This document shows positions 25,984 through 33,923 of a stretch of 64,000 bases of DNA, piece by piece (within the stretch, counting starts at the first letter, position 1; every line of letters starts with the position of its first letter). A model generated the notes under the pieces. The model had not been told where the DNA came from. It made no database searches and worked only from the letters and a program-made list of their open reading frames with translations. A program made the translations under genes and the position numbers. Source of the stretch: an uncultured Helicobacter sp. GTDB lineage: Bacteria; Campylobacterota; Campylobacteria; Campylobacterales; Helicobacteraceae. Where the stretch lies: positions 1 to 64,000 of the forward strand of contig CALVBL010000001.1 in assembly GCA_944325775.1 (NCBI GenBank), in the 5' to 3' direction.

Positions 25984-26247
25984 ATGAAAGGATTGGTTTC
26001 TTTTGTATTAGCTGCAGGTTTAAGTGCAAGTTCTTTGTGTGCTGTGGATTCTAAAACTCTTAGCCAGAGCGATAAAGAATTTTTGTTTGCTTCTAATGAG
26101 GCTAAAACTCAGGTTTTGAGCGATCAAGAGATGAGTGAGACTCAAGGGGAGTTTTGGGGCACATTGGGAGAAATAGCTCTTGGTATAGTTGTAGGTGAAG
26201 CATGGGAATACACCAAAGATAAAGGTTGGTGGGCATTTAGTTTCTAG
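25984..26247 (+). CDS. small secreted peptide precursor with GG-leader-like motif
   Basis: 87 residues; AAGGAGGATAAT gives a strong ribosome site. Sec signal 1-20 (MKGLVSFVLAAGLSASSLCA). Residues 45-55 read LSDQEMSETQG, close to the LSxxELxxIxGG pattern recognised by C39 peptidases. The remaining 32 residues (from EFWGTLGEIALGIVVGEAWE) are rich in Gly, Trp and Ala with a hydrophobic segment, ending WWAFSF. This combines Sec export with a double-glycine-type propeptide, and the C39 peptidase gene is adjacent and divergent. I infer a matured secreted peptide: bacteriocin, signal or amyloid-like subunit. Biological role unknown. Confidence 0.7.
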   Translation: MKGLVSFVLAAGLSASSLCAVDSKTLSQSDKEFLFASNEAKTQVLSDQEMSETQGEFWGTLGEIALGIVVGEAWEYTKDKGWWAFSF

Positions 26248-26258
26248 GTCTTCAATCA

Positions 26259-26292
26259 CAGAAACAAGACAGATATATCTGTCTTGTTTCTG
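26259..26292. terminator. 34-bp perfect palindrome
   Basis: CAGAAACAAGACAGATA followed at once by its exact reverse complement, 17-bp arms with no loop, 12 bases after the peptide stop; then ATTAAGTTTTTA. Probably a terminator or mRNA-stabilising hairpin separating abundant peptide mRNA from the barrel genes; it could also be a protein site. Confidence 0.65.
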
Positions 26293-26320
26293 ATTAAGTT
26301 TTTACTTTCAAGGAGTGGTA

Positions 26321-26998
26321 ATGAAACAGTTAGTAAGAGTCTTGCTGGTGTTCTGCCTTTGCGTTGTATCCTTTGTAAGTGCCAAAGACTATTCAGAAGA
26401 GTATCGCTTTGGCATAGGTGGATTATACGGCACAAGGGATTTGGCACCCGACAATAATGTGACCAATGTTGGTGGGGTACTGGTATTGAGCTCAGATGGC
26501 GTATATAAAAGATTCAAACTAGCTCCTACTATTATGCTTGGAGCCGGAGATAGTTCAAGGCACAATGCACCCTTTGTGTTTTATGATTTTTTAGTAAAAG
26601 TGGGGTTAAATATCGCATCATATGAACACCCTTTGTACATCAATGTTGGTATTGGTTCAACTCAATTGTATGATGATACTCGTGATGATACCTTTAAGGT
26701 TCGGACGACCGAATATCTCGCTGGGCTAGAGGGTATCATCAAAAAAAGTGAAAAACTCCGCTATGAGTATAGTGCGGACTATCACTATGTCGGTGCTGGT
26801 AGCTATGGCGGTATTAGAATTAGTGACAATGGAAGCTATGGCATACGCGCTTCGCTTGGCTTTTCTTATCAACTCGGAGAAAAGCTCTTCTACTATGTCA
26901 AGCTTAGAGCCAAATACCAAAACATCACCTACAATCCCTCTCTGCCCACCGCACAGAATCTCGTGGGTATGGTAGAAATCGGACTTGGCGGCAGATAA
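26321..26998 (+). CDS. outer-membrane beta-barrel, tandem paralogue 1
   Basis: 225 residues from ATG 26321 (AAGGAG 5 bases upstream). Signal peptide ends SFVSAKD. The mature part starts with EYRFGIGGLYGTRD and has alternating strands, KSEKLRYEYSADYHYVG, SYGIRASLGFSYQL, LFYYVKLRAKYQNITYNPSL and a terminal NLVGMVEIGLGGR. First of three tandem paralogues (with 27378-28130 and 28231-29028). An 8-stranded barrel of about 22 kDa is likely. Function unknown; location next to the peptide gene suggests a linked role. Confidence 0.8.
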   Translation: MKQLVRVLLVFCLCVVSFVSAKDYSEEYRFGIGGLYGTRDLAPDNNVTNVGGVLVLSSDGVYKRFKLAPTIMLGAGDSSRHNAPFVFYDFLVKVGLNIASYEHPLYINVGIGSTQLYDDTRDDTFKVRTTEYLAGLEGIIKKSEKLRYEYSADYHYVGAGSYGGIRISDNGSYGIRASLGFSYQLGEKLFYYVKLRAKYQNITYNPSLPTAQNLVGMVEIGLGGR

Positions 26999-27002
26999 GG
27001 CT

Positions 27003-27230
27003 ATGGTGGGATTGTGGATAGGGCTCTGTGTGCTATCCATAGCCTGCCTGTGGTATTTGTTTGTGAATCTAGCGTATCTGTGCACGCACCAGAGGATTCT
27101 CATCGTCCTTGGGCTCGTGCTATTCCCAGTGGGCTATTATGGGCTAGATTCACTCATCGTGCTTTTGCCATATATGGGCTATGTGTGGTGGCTCGTGGCG
27201 AAAGTAGCGCGAGAGAAACGCAAACCCTAA
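27003..27230 (+). CDS. small membrane protein
   Basis: About 75 residues from ATG 27003, nearly all hydrophobic (two to three helices: LWIGLCVLSIACLWYLFVNL and ILIVLGLVLFPVGYYGLD), with a basic tail KVAREKRKP. No ribosome site stands out, and an in-frame TTG at 26985 overlaps the barrel gene. A decayed copy of its first 60 bases follows the next barrel gene (28140-28210), which supports duplication of barrel plus small gene as a unit. Could be non-functional. Confidence 0.5.
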   Translation: MVGLWIGLCVLSIACLWYLFVNLAYLCTHQRILIVLGLVLFPVGYYGLDSLIVLLPYMGYVWWLVAKVAREKRKP

Positions 27231-27273
27231 AATCCAAATGCTACCAAATCTCACATTTTTGCAAAACAAGCCG

Positions 27274-27287
27274 TTTTTTTTTTTTTT
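27274..27287. repeat. T14 homopolymer in a promoter region
   Basis: Fourteen T, ending 34 bases before TATAAT at 27322. Position matches the T-tracts that modulate promoter strength by slippage in H. pylori adhesin genes. Confidence 0.8.
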
Positions 27288-27321
27288 GAATCTAGGGTTT
27301 GTTGCAACATATATGGTAGTG

Positions 27322-27352
27322 TATAATCAATACTTAGATGTTAAGTATTGAT
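27322..27352 (+). promoter_or_regulatory. -10 box and 10-bp inverted repeat before paralogue 2
   Basis: TATAAT 27322-27327, then ATCAATACTT-N7-AAGTATTGAT at 27326-27352 (perfect arms). The repeat overlaps the -10 end and the likely transcript start, so it may be an operator or a 5' leader hairpin. Confidence 0.6.
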
Positions 27353-27377
27353 TACATTTTATTACAAGGAGTTCATC

Positions 27378-28130
27378 ATGAAACAGGCACAAAGGACATC
27401 TCTCATCGCGATAATCGCAAGTATGCTTGCACTCTGCCAAATCGCCCTAGCCGAACAAGAGCGCGTGAGCCAAGAAGAGTGGCGCATAGGCATCGGCGGG
27501 ATCTACGCCCAGCAGGATTTCCCAATCCTCAATGCTGGTGCTGTCAATGGCTTTGGGGATATAAACGCGTATGGGGGCTATATCAGCGGTGGGGGCGATT
27601 ATTTCTACAAGCGCTTTAAGACGCAAGTCTTTGTCGATGCACTCTTTGGTAATAGCACGCGGAATAGCTTTAATGGTATGAATGGCTGGGTGAAATTTGG
27701 TCTCAATCTCGCTTCACAGCAAAACCCTCTTTATATCAACATTGGGTTTTTTGGCGACTACACCGCCCAAGGCACAAGCTCTGAAAATAATAGAATAAAA
27801 ACCTCCACTGCCGCCCTTAGTGTAGGCGTAGATGGCTGGCTAAGGGCTGGAGAGAAGCTCCGCTACGAGTATAGCGCGGATTATGACTATATCTTTGGAC
27901 AAGAGTATGCTTACAGCACTGGTGGCAATACCTTCGCTGGGTATTATGCGGGGGATAATCATGGAAGCTATGGCATACGCGCGTCTGTGGGGTTCTCGTA
28001 TCAGTTTAAGGACGATCTTTTCTACTATGTCAAGCTAAGGGCAAAATACCAAAACATCACCTACAATCCCACTCTACCCACCACACAGAATCTCGTGGGT
28101 ATGGTAGAAATCGGACTTGGCGGGAAGTAG
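27378..28130 (+). CDS. outer-membrane beta-barrel, tandem paralogue 2
   Basis: 250 residues from ATG 27378 (AAGGAG). Signal peptide ends ALAEQ. Mature part begins EEWRIGIGGIYAQQD. Strand segments KLRYEYSADYDYIFG, GSYGIRASVGFSYQF, LFYYVKLRAKYQNITYN and the end NLVGMVEIGLGGK are nearly those of paralogue 1, and the last 110 bases are almost identical at DNA level, pointing to recent duplication or gene conversion. Controlled by a promoter with a T14 tract, so expression is probably phase-variable. Confidence 0.82.
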   Translation: MKQAQRTSLIAIIASMLALCQIALAEQERVSQEEWRIGIGGIYAQQDFPILNAGAVNGFGDINAYGGYISGGGDYFYKRFKTQVFVDALFGNSTRNSFNGMNGWVKFGLNLASQQNPLYINIGFFGDYTAQGTSSENNRIKTSTAALSVGVDGWLRAGEKLRYEYSADYDYIFGQEYAYSTGGNTFAGYYAGDNHGSYGIRASVGFSYQFKDDLFYYVKLRAKYQNITYNPTLPTTQNLVGMVEIGLGGK

Positions 28131-28230
28131 AGGCTTATTTATGATAAAAAGTATGGATAGGGCTTTGTCTCTTGTCCATGCTTTGTTTGTGAATCTAAGC
28201 AATACAGAATCTACACATTGAAGGTGTCAA
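28131..28230 (+). pseudogene. decayed copy of the small membrane gene's start
   Basis: TATGGATAGGGCTTTGTCTC and TTTGTTTGTGAATCTA match 27012-27072 with gaps; no open frame remains. Confidence 0.4.
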
Positions 28231-29028
28231 ATGAAAATGCTAAGGTTTCTTACCATATATGTATTATGGACTTGTGGATTTAGCTGGGCTCATTCTTTAT
28301 CTTCTGTTACGCATTTCTCACACATGTGTAAGTATCACAATGTCTGCTATGTATTTTGTGAGAGCTGCCCTGATAATGTAATGCGTATCGGCGTAGGTGG
28401 CATGTATGGGGAGTATAGAAGTGAGGATTTTGTATCTAACCTCGCTGGAGGCTATCTCAATATCTATGCAAGAGGCGCCTCGCCCAAAGAGAGAGTGCAA
28501 TTCGCACTGGATATGCACTTTGGGGCAAACAAAGGCAATATGGGAAATTTCCCTGTGAGTATGGATCGCTCTGATACGCTTGGTGTATTTCTAGAAGTGC
28601 GTCCTATGCTGGGGTTAAACCTCCTTACGCAAAACTTCCCACTGTATCTCAACATCGCCTATACTTTCAATCTCACCAATTCAGATTCTGGCAAAAACAA
28701 TACCAATGGCTTTGTGAATTATCTCCACCAAATCGGTGCGGAATTAGAGGGTATCATCAAAAGCAGTGAGAAACTTCGCTATGAGTATAGTGTGGGCTAT
28801 GACTATGTCTTTAGTGGATTCTATCGCTCACGACTTGATGGCGCGCAGACTGACCTTGGTGGGTATAACTATGGAGTGCGAGCATCACTAGGATTTGCGT
28901 ATAACTTAAGTGAGAACGTGCATTACTATATGAAGCTCAAAGCCAAGTATTATAATCTCTCCCAAATTGGAATCTATCCGCACACACAGCAATACATCGG
29001 TATGCTAGAGTTTGGAGTGGGATTCTAG
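28231..29028 (+). CDS. outer-membrane beta-barrel, tandem paralogue 3
   Basis: 265 residues. The signal (LTIYVLWTCGFSWAHS) is followed by a 35-residue insert with four Cys (HMCKYHNVCYVFCESCP) absent from the other paralogues, then MRIGVGGMYGEY, KSSEKLRYEYSVGYDYVF, YGVRASLGFAYNL, VHYYMKLKAKYYNL and the end QYIGMLEFGVGF, a good barrel terminus. More diverged than paralogues 1 and 2. Cys-rich N-terminal extension could be a disulphide-linked periplasmic or surface cap. Confidence 0.8.
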   Translation: MKMLRFLTIYVLWTCGFSWAHSLSSVTHFSHMCKYHNVCYVFCESCPDNVMRIGVGGMYGEYRSEDFVSNLAGGYLNIYARGASPKERVQFALDMHFGANKGNMGNFPVSMDRSDTLGVFLEVRPMLGLNLLTQNFPLYLNIAYTFNLTNSDSGKNNTNGFVNYLHQIGAELEGIIKSSEKLRYEYSVGYDYVFSGFYRSRLDGAQTDLGGYNYGVRASLGFAYNLSENVHYYMKLKAKYYNLSQIGIYPHTQQYIGMLEFGVGF

Positions 29029-29546
29029 ACTATTCCCCTCGCACTGCTACAAACTAGAATCTAGCTTATATTAAGGCATTTGGCTTTCCACGACTTCAGA
29101 AATTGAGATTTAAACCCAGAATCTTAAACAATAGATTCACAATCCATACACTTCACAAAATCTCATCAAGACTTGCCCAAACTCTAGTATCTTGCGTAAG
29201 GTTAAATATTTCATTTCGTTTCGCTCTACATCACTGCAGGACAAACAATGCAAAGCGAAGAGAGCTTGATCGCGCGTAAGTGAATAATCCAAATAAATCA
29301 GGTAAATATCGCGTGCAAGCCAAATCTCTAGAATCTCTAAAAACTAAAATCTTACGCGAAATAAGGTAAAAGTTATACAAACTCCATCTCATTTCTCCAA
29401 AACGATACAAATACACACATTTTGCTCAAAAAAGCCTAAGTTTTAATAAAACTTTACTTTTATTTTAGACTTTTGTATTTATAATTGCGCTACTTGAAAG
29501 AAGTTATTCTCTCAAAGCACTTTAATAATGATATTAAGGAGGAAAT
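29029..29546. other. 518-bp intergenic region
   Basis: No credible gene. 29209-29241 is an inverted, degenerate relative of 19117-19163 (TGCAGTGATGT, GAGC and AAACGAAAT blocks in the same order). Otherwise AT-rich with scattered AGAATCT words and the por promoter at its end. Confidence 0.5.
29480..29485 (+). promoter_or_regulatory. -10 box TATAAT of the por operon
   Basis: TATTTATAATTGCGC, 62 bases before porG; good match to Helicobacter sigma70. Confidence 0.65.
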
Positions 29547-30107
29547 ATGCTAGAGATTAGATGGCATTCGCGCGCTGGTCAAGGCGCGGTGACAGGAGCA
29601 AAAGGTCTAGCCGATGTGATTGCTGGGACAGGTAAGGAAGTGCAGGCATTTGCATTCTATGGTTCCGCTAAGCGGGGAGCTGCAATGACGGCGTATAATC
29701 GCATAGATTCTGCACCTATACTCAATCACGAAAAATTTATGAATCCTGATTATGTGCTTGTGATAGATCCCGGACTTGTGTTTATCACTGATATTTGTGA
29801 GCATGAGAAGCCCACGACTCAATACATCATCACTACGCATTTGTCCAAAGACGAGCTACTAGCTAAAAAACCCCAACTACAAGGCAAAAAGGTGCATACG
29901 CTTGATTGTATAAAAATCTCTCTCCAAGAGCTTGGCAAGCCTATCCCTAACGCGCCAATGCTGGGTGCATTGATGAAAGTATCGGGACTTTTGGAGCTTG
30001 ATTTTTTCCTCAAGGCTTTCACTAAGGTGCTTGGCAAAAAACTTCCCCAAAAAGTCATCGATGGCAATATGGTAGCCATCAGACGCGCTTATGAAGAAGT
30101 GCAATAA
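29547..30107 (+). CDS. porG: pyruvate:ferredoxin oxidoreductase, gamma subunit
   Basis: 186 residues. LEIRWHSRAGQGAVTGAKGL is the gamma-domain signature, then QAFAFYGSAKRGAAMTAYNR. First of four genes (gamma, delta, alpha, beta) with 9-17-base spacers and AGGAGG sites, same order as H. pylori. The complex oxidises pyruvate to acetyl-CoA and reduces a flavodoxin/ferredoxin; it is oxygen-sensitive and replaces pyruvate dehydrogenase in Helicobacter. Confidence 0.93.
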   Translation: MLEIRWHSRAGQGAVTGAKGLADVIAGTGKEVQAFAFYGSAKRGAAMTAYNRIDSAPILNHEKFMNPDYVLVIDPGLVFITDICEHEKPTTQYIITTHLSKDELLAKKPQLQGKKVHTLDCIKISLQELGKPIPNAPMLGALMKVSGLLELDFFLKAFTKVLGKKLPQKVIDGNMVAIRRAYEEVQ

Positions 30108-30124
30108 CCCAAAAGGAGGCAACA

Positions 30125-30523
30125 ATGGATAACAGAGGCTGGAATGAATTAGAAATTGGCTCGGCTCTTTTCCCTTTTAGCAATGATGGAGAGACTCAAC
30201 TACAAGAGCACAACGACAAGCGAGCTTACACGCGCGATAGCTCTTTTACCGCGAGTGTGGCGCATTGGCGTGTGGAGAAGCCTGTGCATAATAGCCAAGT
30301 GTGTATTAACTGCTTTAACTGCTGGGTGTATTGCCCCGATGGTGCGATTTTGGCGCGCGATGAGAAGCTTGCGGGCGTGGATTATGTGCATTGCAAGGGT
30401 TGTGGCGTGTGTGTGGATGTCTGCCCTACTAATCCCAAATCTCTATTGATGTTTGAAGATCATAAAGACAATCAAGAAGCACTTAGTGCGTGGCCACAAA
30501 AAGAAGACAAAAAGAAAAATTAA
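30125..30523 (+). CDS. porD: pyruvate:ferredoxin oxidoreductase, delta (ferredoxin) subunit
   Basis: 132 residues. Two 4Fe-4S motifs: CINCFNCWVYCPDGAI and CKGCGVCVDVCPTNP. The first half is a Por-delta-specific extension (WNELEIGSALFPF). Carries electrons from the thiamine site of PorB to the external acceptor. AAAAGGAGGC precedes the ATG. Confidence 0.94.
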   Translation: MDNRGWNELEIGSALFPFSNDGETQLQEHNDKRAYTRDSSFTASVAHWRVEKPVHNSQVCINCFNCWVYCPDGAILARDEKLAGVDYVHCKGCGVCVDVCPTNPKSLLMFEDHKDNQEALSAWPQKEDKKKN

Positions 30524-30532
30524 GGAGGCATT

Positions 30533-31750
30533 ATGGCAAAAGTTATGGAATTGCAAAAAATCGAGGTTTGGGATGGCAATATGGCTGCCTCCCAAGCGAT
30601 GCGACAAGCCCAAATCGATGTGGTAGCCGCCTATCCTATCACGCCATCTACACCTATTGTGCAAAACTATGGCACATTTATGGGCAATGGCTATATCGAT
30701 GGAGAGTTTGTAATGGTAGAATCCGAGCACGCCGCGATGAGTGCGTGTGTGGGTGCAGCCGCAGCTGGTGGGCGTGTAGCTACTGCGACGAGCTCGCAGG
30801 GCTTTGCGCTGATGGTGGAAGTGCTCTATCAAGCCTCTGGTATGCGTTTGCCAATCGTCCTTAACCTCGTAAATCGCGCGCTAGCAAGCCCGCTCAATGT
30901 CAATGGTGATCATTCTGATATGTATCTTAGCCGCGATACGGGTTGGATAAACCTCTGCACTTATAATCCTCAAGAAGCGTATGATTTTAATCTGATGGCA
31001 TTTAGAATCGCTGAAGATTTGCGCGTGCGCGTGCCCGTGATTGTCAATCAAGATGGTTTCATCTGCTCACACACTGCCCAAACCGTGCGCCCACTAAGTG
31101 ACGCAGAGGCGTATGCGTTCATCGGTGAGTATAAAAGCAAGAATCCTATGCTAGATTTTGCGCGTCCGGTTACTTATGGCTCACAAACCGAGGAGGATTG
31201 GCACTTTGAGCACAAAGCCCAACTCCACCACGCCATTATGGAATCTCATAAAGTGATTGAGGAAGTGTTTAGGGAGTTTGCAAAGCTCACGGGGCGTGTG
31301 TATAAGTTTGTAGAGACTTATGATCTTGATGATGCGGAAGTGGCAATCATCGCGCTTGGCACCACGGTAGAATCCGCGCGCATCGCCGCACAAGAAGCAC
31401 GCAAAAAGGGTATCAAAGCCGGTGTTGTGTCGCTACGCACATTGCGTCCTTTCCCATTTACGCTCTTTGGCGAAAAGATCAAACATCTCAAAGCTCTAGC
31501 ATGTCTTGATAGAAGCTTGCCAGCGGGTGCAATGGGTATGCTCTTTAACGAAACTACAAGTGCGATTCACGCTGCGGGGAGTAATGCAGTAGTTTCGAAC
31601 TATATCTATGGCTTGGGCGGACGCGATTTGACACAGGCGCACTTGAGAGAAGTGTATGAGCAGCTTGACCAAAATGCCAAAGCGGGCAAGCTCACACACC
31701 CAACGCAACAATTCATCGGACTTCGCGGTCCTAAACTAAGCTTTTGCTAG
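30533..31750 (+). CDS. porA: pyruvate:ferredoxin oxidoreductase, alpha subunit
   Basis: 405 residues. MAASQAMRQAQIDVVAAYPI, TPSTPIV, MVESEHAAMSACVGAAAAGG and TSSQGFALMVEVLYQASGMR are alpha-subunit core motifs; the YPITPST segment binds pyruvate with PorB. C-terminal LDRSLPAGAMGMLFNE region is conserved. 9 bases after porD. Confidence 0.95.
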   Translation: MAKVMELQKIEVWDGNMAASQAMRQAQIDVVAAYPITPSTPIVQNYGTFMGNGYIDGEFVMVESEHAAMSACVGAAAAGGRVATATSSQGFALMVEVLYQASGMRLPIVLNLVNRALASPLNVNGDHSDMYLSRDTGWINLCTYNPQEAYDFNLMAFRIAEDLRVRVPVIVNQDGFICSHTAQTVRPLSDAEAYAFIGEYKSKNPMLDFARPVTYGSQTEEDWHFEHKAQLHHAIMESHKVIEEVFREFAKLTGRVYKFVETYDLDDAEVAIIALGTTVESARIAAQEARKKGIKAGVVSLRTLRPFPFTLFGEKIKHLKALACLDRSLPAGAMGMLFNETTSAIHAAGSNAVVSNYIYGLGGRDLTQAHLREVYEQLDQNAKAGKLTHPTQQFIGLRGPKLSFC

Positions 31751-31762
31751 AAAGGAGAAACT

Positions 31763-32707
31763 ATGGTAAAAGAAATCAAAAATCTCAAACAATTTTCTAA
31801 ATCAGCAGAGAAATTCGAAGGTGCGCATCTCTTATGCCCGGGCTGTGCGCATGGTATGATTATCCGCGAGGTACTCAATGCTGCCGAGGGTCCTATCCTC
31901 ATAGGCAATTCCACGGGGTGCGTGGAGGTTTCTACCGCAGTGTATCCACACACGAGCTGGGATGTGCCATGGATTCATATCGGGTTTGAAAACGGCTCTA
32001 CAGCAGTAGCCGGAGCGGAGGCAATGTATAAGGCATTAGTCAAAAAGGGCAGATACAAGGGTGAGAAGCCGAAGTTTGTGGCTTTTGGTGGCGATGGTGC
32101 GACTTATGATATCGGCTTTCAGTGGATTAGCGGGTGCTTTGAGCGTGGGCATGATATGACTTATATCTGCCTTGATAATGAGGTGTATGCCAACACAGGA
32201 GGGCAGAGGAGCGGCTCTACGCCCATTGGCTCTAGCACCTCTACCACGCCCGCAGGAAGTGCAAGCTATGGCAAAAAAGAAAAAAAGAAAGATTTGCTAA
32301 TGATTATGGCAGCACATGGATCGCCCTATGTCGCGCAGGTAGCTCCTAATAAATGGAAAGATATGAACAAAAAAATCAAAACTGCGCTTGAGACAGAGGG
32401 ACCGACATTTATCAACGCGATGAGTGCCTGCACTACCGAGTGGCGTTTTGATTCACACAAGACGGTTGAGGTTAGTGATTTGGCAGTAGATTCACTCGTG
32501 TTTCCGCTTTTTGAAGTGATTAATGGCACGGAACTTCATATCACTTATAGACCAAAAAACATCATACCGGTGCGTGATTATCTCGGCGCGCAGGGGAGAT
32601 TTAAGCATCTCTTTAAGCCAGAAAACGAGCATATCATCGAGCAATTCCAAAAAGATGTCGATGCACGATGGGAATATTTGCAGCGCAAAGAGGAAGCAGG
32701 CGTGTAA
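31763..32707 (+). CDS. porB: pyruvate:ferredoxin oxidoreductase, beta subunit
   Basis: 314 residues, thiamine diphosphate subunit. CPGCAHGMIIREVL (cluster Cys), GNSTGCVEVSTAVYP, GDGATYDIGFQWISG (the GDG metal/TPP motif) and DNEVYANTGGQRSGSTP are all present. Last gene of the operon; it ends 147 bases before the convergent pgeF. Confidence 0.95.
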   Translation: MVKEIKNLKQFSKSAEKFEGAHLLCPGCAHGMIIREVLNAAEGPILIGNSTGCVEVSTAVYPHTSWDVPWIHIGFENGSTAVAGAEAMYKALVKKGRYKGEKPKFVAFGGDGATYDIGFQWISGCFERGHDMTYICLDNEVYANTGGQRSGSTPIGSSTSTTPAGSASYGKKEKKKDLLMIMAAHGSPYVAQVAPNKWKDMNKKIKTALETEGPTFINAMSACTTEWRFDSHKTVEVSDLAVDSLVFPLFEVINGTELHITYRPKNIIPVRDYLGAQGRFKHLFKPENEHIIEQFQKDVDARWEYLQRKEEAGV

Positions 32708-32854
32708 TCCTGCCACATAAATAAATCACACAAACCCTTGCATTAAAATTCTTAAAATCTCTAGGCAAGAGATTGTGGCGCACTAGATTCAGGATTCTCC
32801 ACAAGCCGAGTTTCTAGAATCTAGCCCAAAAGCGCATACCCTCCCAAACACAGC

Positions 32855-33733
32855 TCATACCAACATTGCCACAAGTCCAAATCGCCCCGTAACCCCATCA
32901 CGACGATATGAAAAAAACTCCTTTTGGCAACAACTGCATTTGGGCAAAAACTCCCACTCTCCAATCCCTAGAGATTCAAACTCCGCTCTTAGCATAGATT
33001 CTAAATCAAGAAAATACCGACCTTCGCGCGATTGTATATATCTCTCGCGCTCTTTAGATTCTAGCTTTGCGCACACATCATCGCCTACCTCATAGCAGCA
33101 CTTGCGTATCCCTGCTCCGACAAAGACATACACATCACTCGCACGCGTGTCAGAATACTCACTCATACGCACTAGGGCATTTGAGCAAATCCTGCCAAAC
33201 ACGCCCTCTCGCCCAGCATGAATAAGCGCAGCGACATTATGTGTCCTATCAAAAAACAAAATCGGATTGCAATCCGCTACTAGCACCATCGCAGGCTTAT
33301 CCTTGCGTGTGAGCAGTAGCGCATCAGCCTCGCCCATATTCATAATCCCATTGCCAGCAACCCCACTGCCCTGCCTCACGCTATGAGTCAAATCTCTGCT
33401 CTCAATCTCTCTCATACTTTGCTCATCCGCACTCCCCCTACCACAGAGATCATCATCACAAAGATTTTCGCCCAACACCACACAATGCGTGCTATGAATC
33501 TGTGTCATATATGCTAGATTCTGTGCCTGTGCGCATCGTGAATCTAGCTGTCTAAACGCCTCTAGCATATGTATGATATTGCGCTCTACCACTGCACTCT
33601 CATCACCGGTGTGAAAGGCGAGATTGAGGCTCTCATAGGGTGGCTGACTAAACCCACCATAGCGATCGCTTAGGGCAAACACCACGCCGCCATTTTGCGC
33701 GGTATTGGGGATAAAATCCGTGTAGGCAAACAT
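32855..33733 (-). CDS. pgeF: laccase-domain protein (PgeF/YfiH family)
   Basis: About 293 residues; ATG 33733 is preferred (AAGGAG 6 bases upstream). LSDRYGGFSQPPYESLNLAF, MTQIHSTHCVV (metal His), DALLLTRKDKPAMVLVADCN (catalytic Cys), IHAGREGVF and SCCQKEFFSYRRDG fit the DUF152/YfiH group, zinc enzymes described as peptidoglycan-editing or purine nucleoside phosphorylases. The family HAGWRG motif reads HAGREG here, one residue shorter. A Ser/Asp-rich insert (about 110-135) is Helicobacter-like. Confidence 0.85.
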   Translation of the reverse strand: MFAYTDFIPNTAQNGGVVFALSDRYGGFSQPPYESLNLAFHTGDESAVVERNIIHMLEAFRQLDSRCAQAQNLAYMTQIHSTHCVVLGENLCDDDLCGRGSADEQSMREIESRDLTHSVRQGSGVAGNGIMNMGEADALLLTRKDKPAMVLVADCNPILFFDRTHNVAALIHAGREGVFGRICSNALVRMSEYSDTRASDVYVFVGAGIRKCCYEVGDDVCAKLESKERERYIQSREGRYFLDLESMLRAEFESLGIGEWEFLPKCSCCQKEFFSYRRDGVTGRFGLVAMLV

Positions 33734-33801
33734 CACGCTCTCCTTAAAATTTATGAAATATTAACAAAAAGTAAATCAAATTTTTTTAAGAAAATTTGTA
33801 T

Positions 33802-33807
33802 TACAAT
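33802..33807 (+). promoter_or_regulatory. -10 box TACAAT upstream of nrfH
   Basis: GTATTACAATCAC, 117 bases before nrfH in an AT-rich stretch; leaves a long leader, so a nearer promoter is possible. Confidence 0.35.
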
Positions 33808-33923
33808 CACATTTGTCCATATCTATCGTGTTTGGCGTGTGTGCGCTCTCATCTCATAGTCGTGTATGTGATAATGCGTGTGGCGTGGCGATAATGGAGA
33901 TTCTGTGATGTAAGGAGGGCTTC

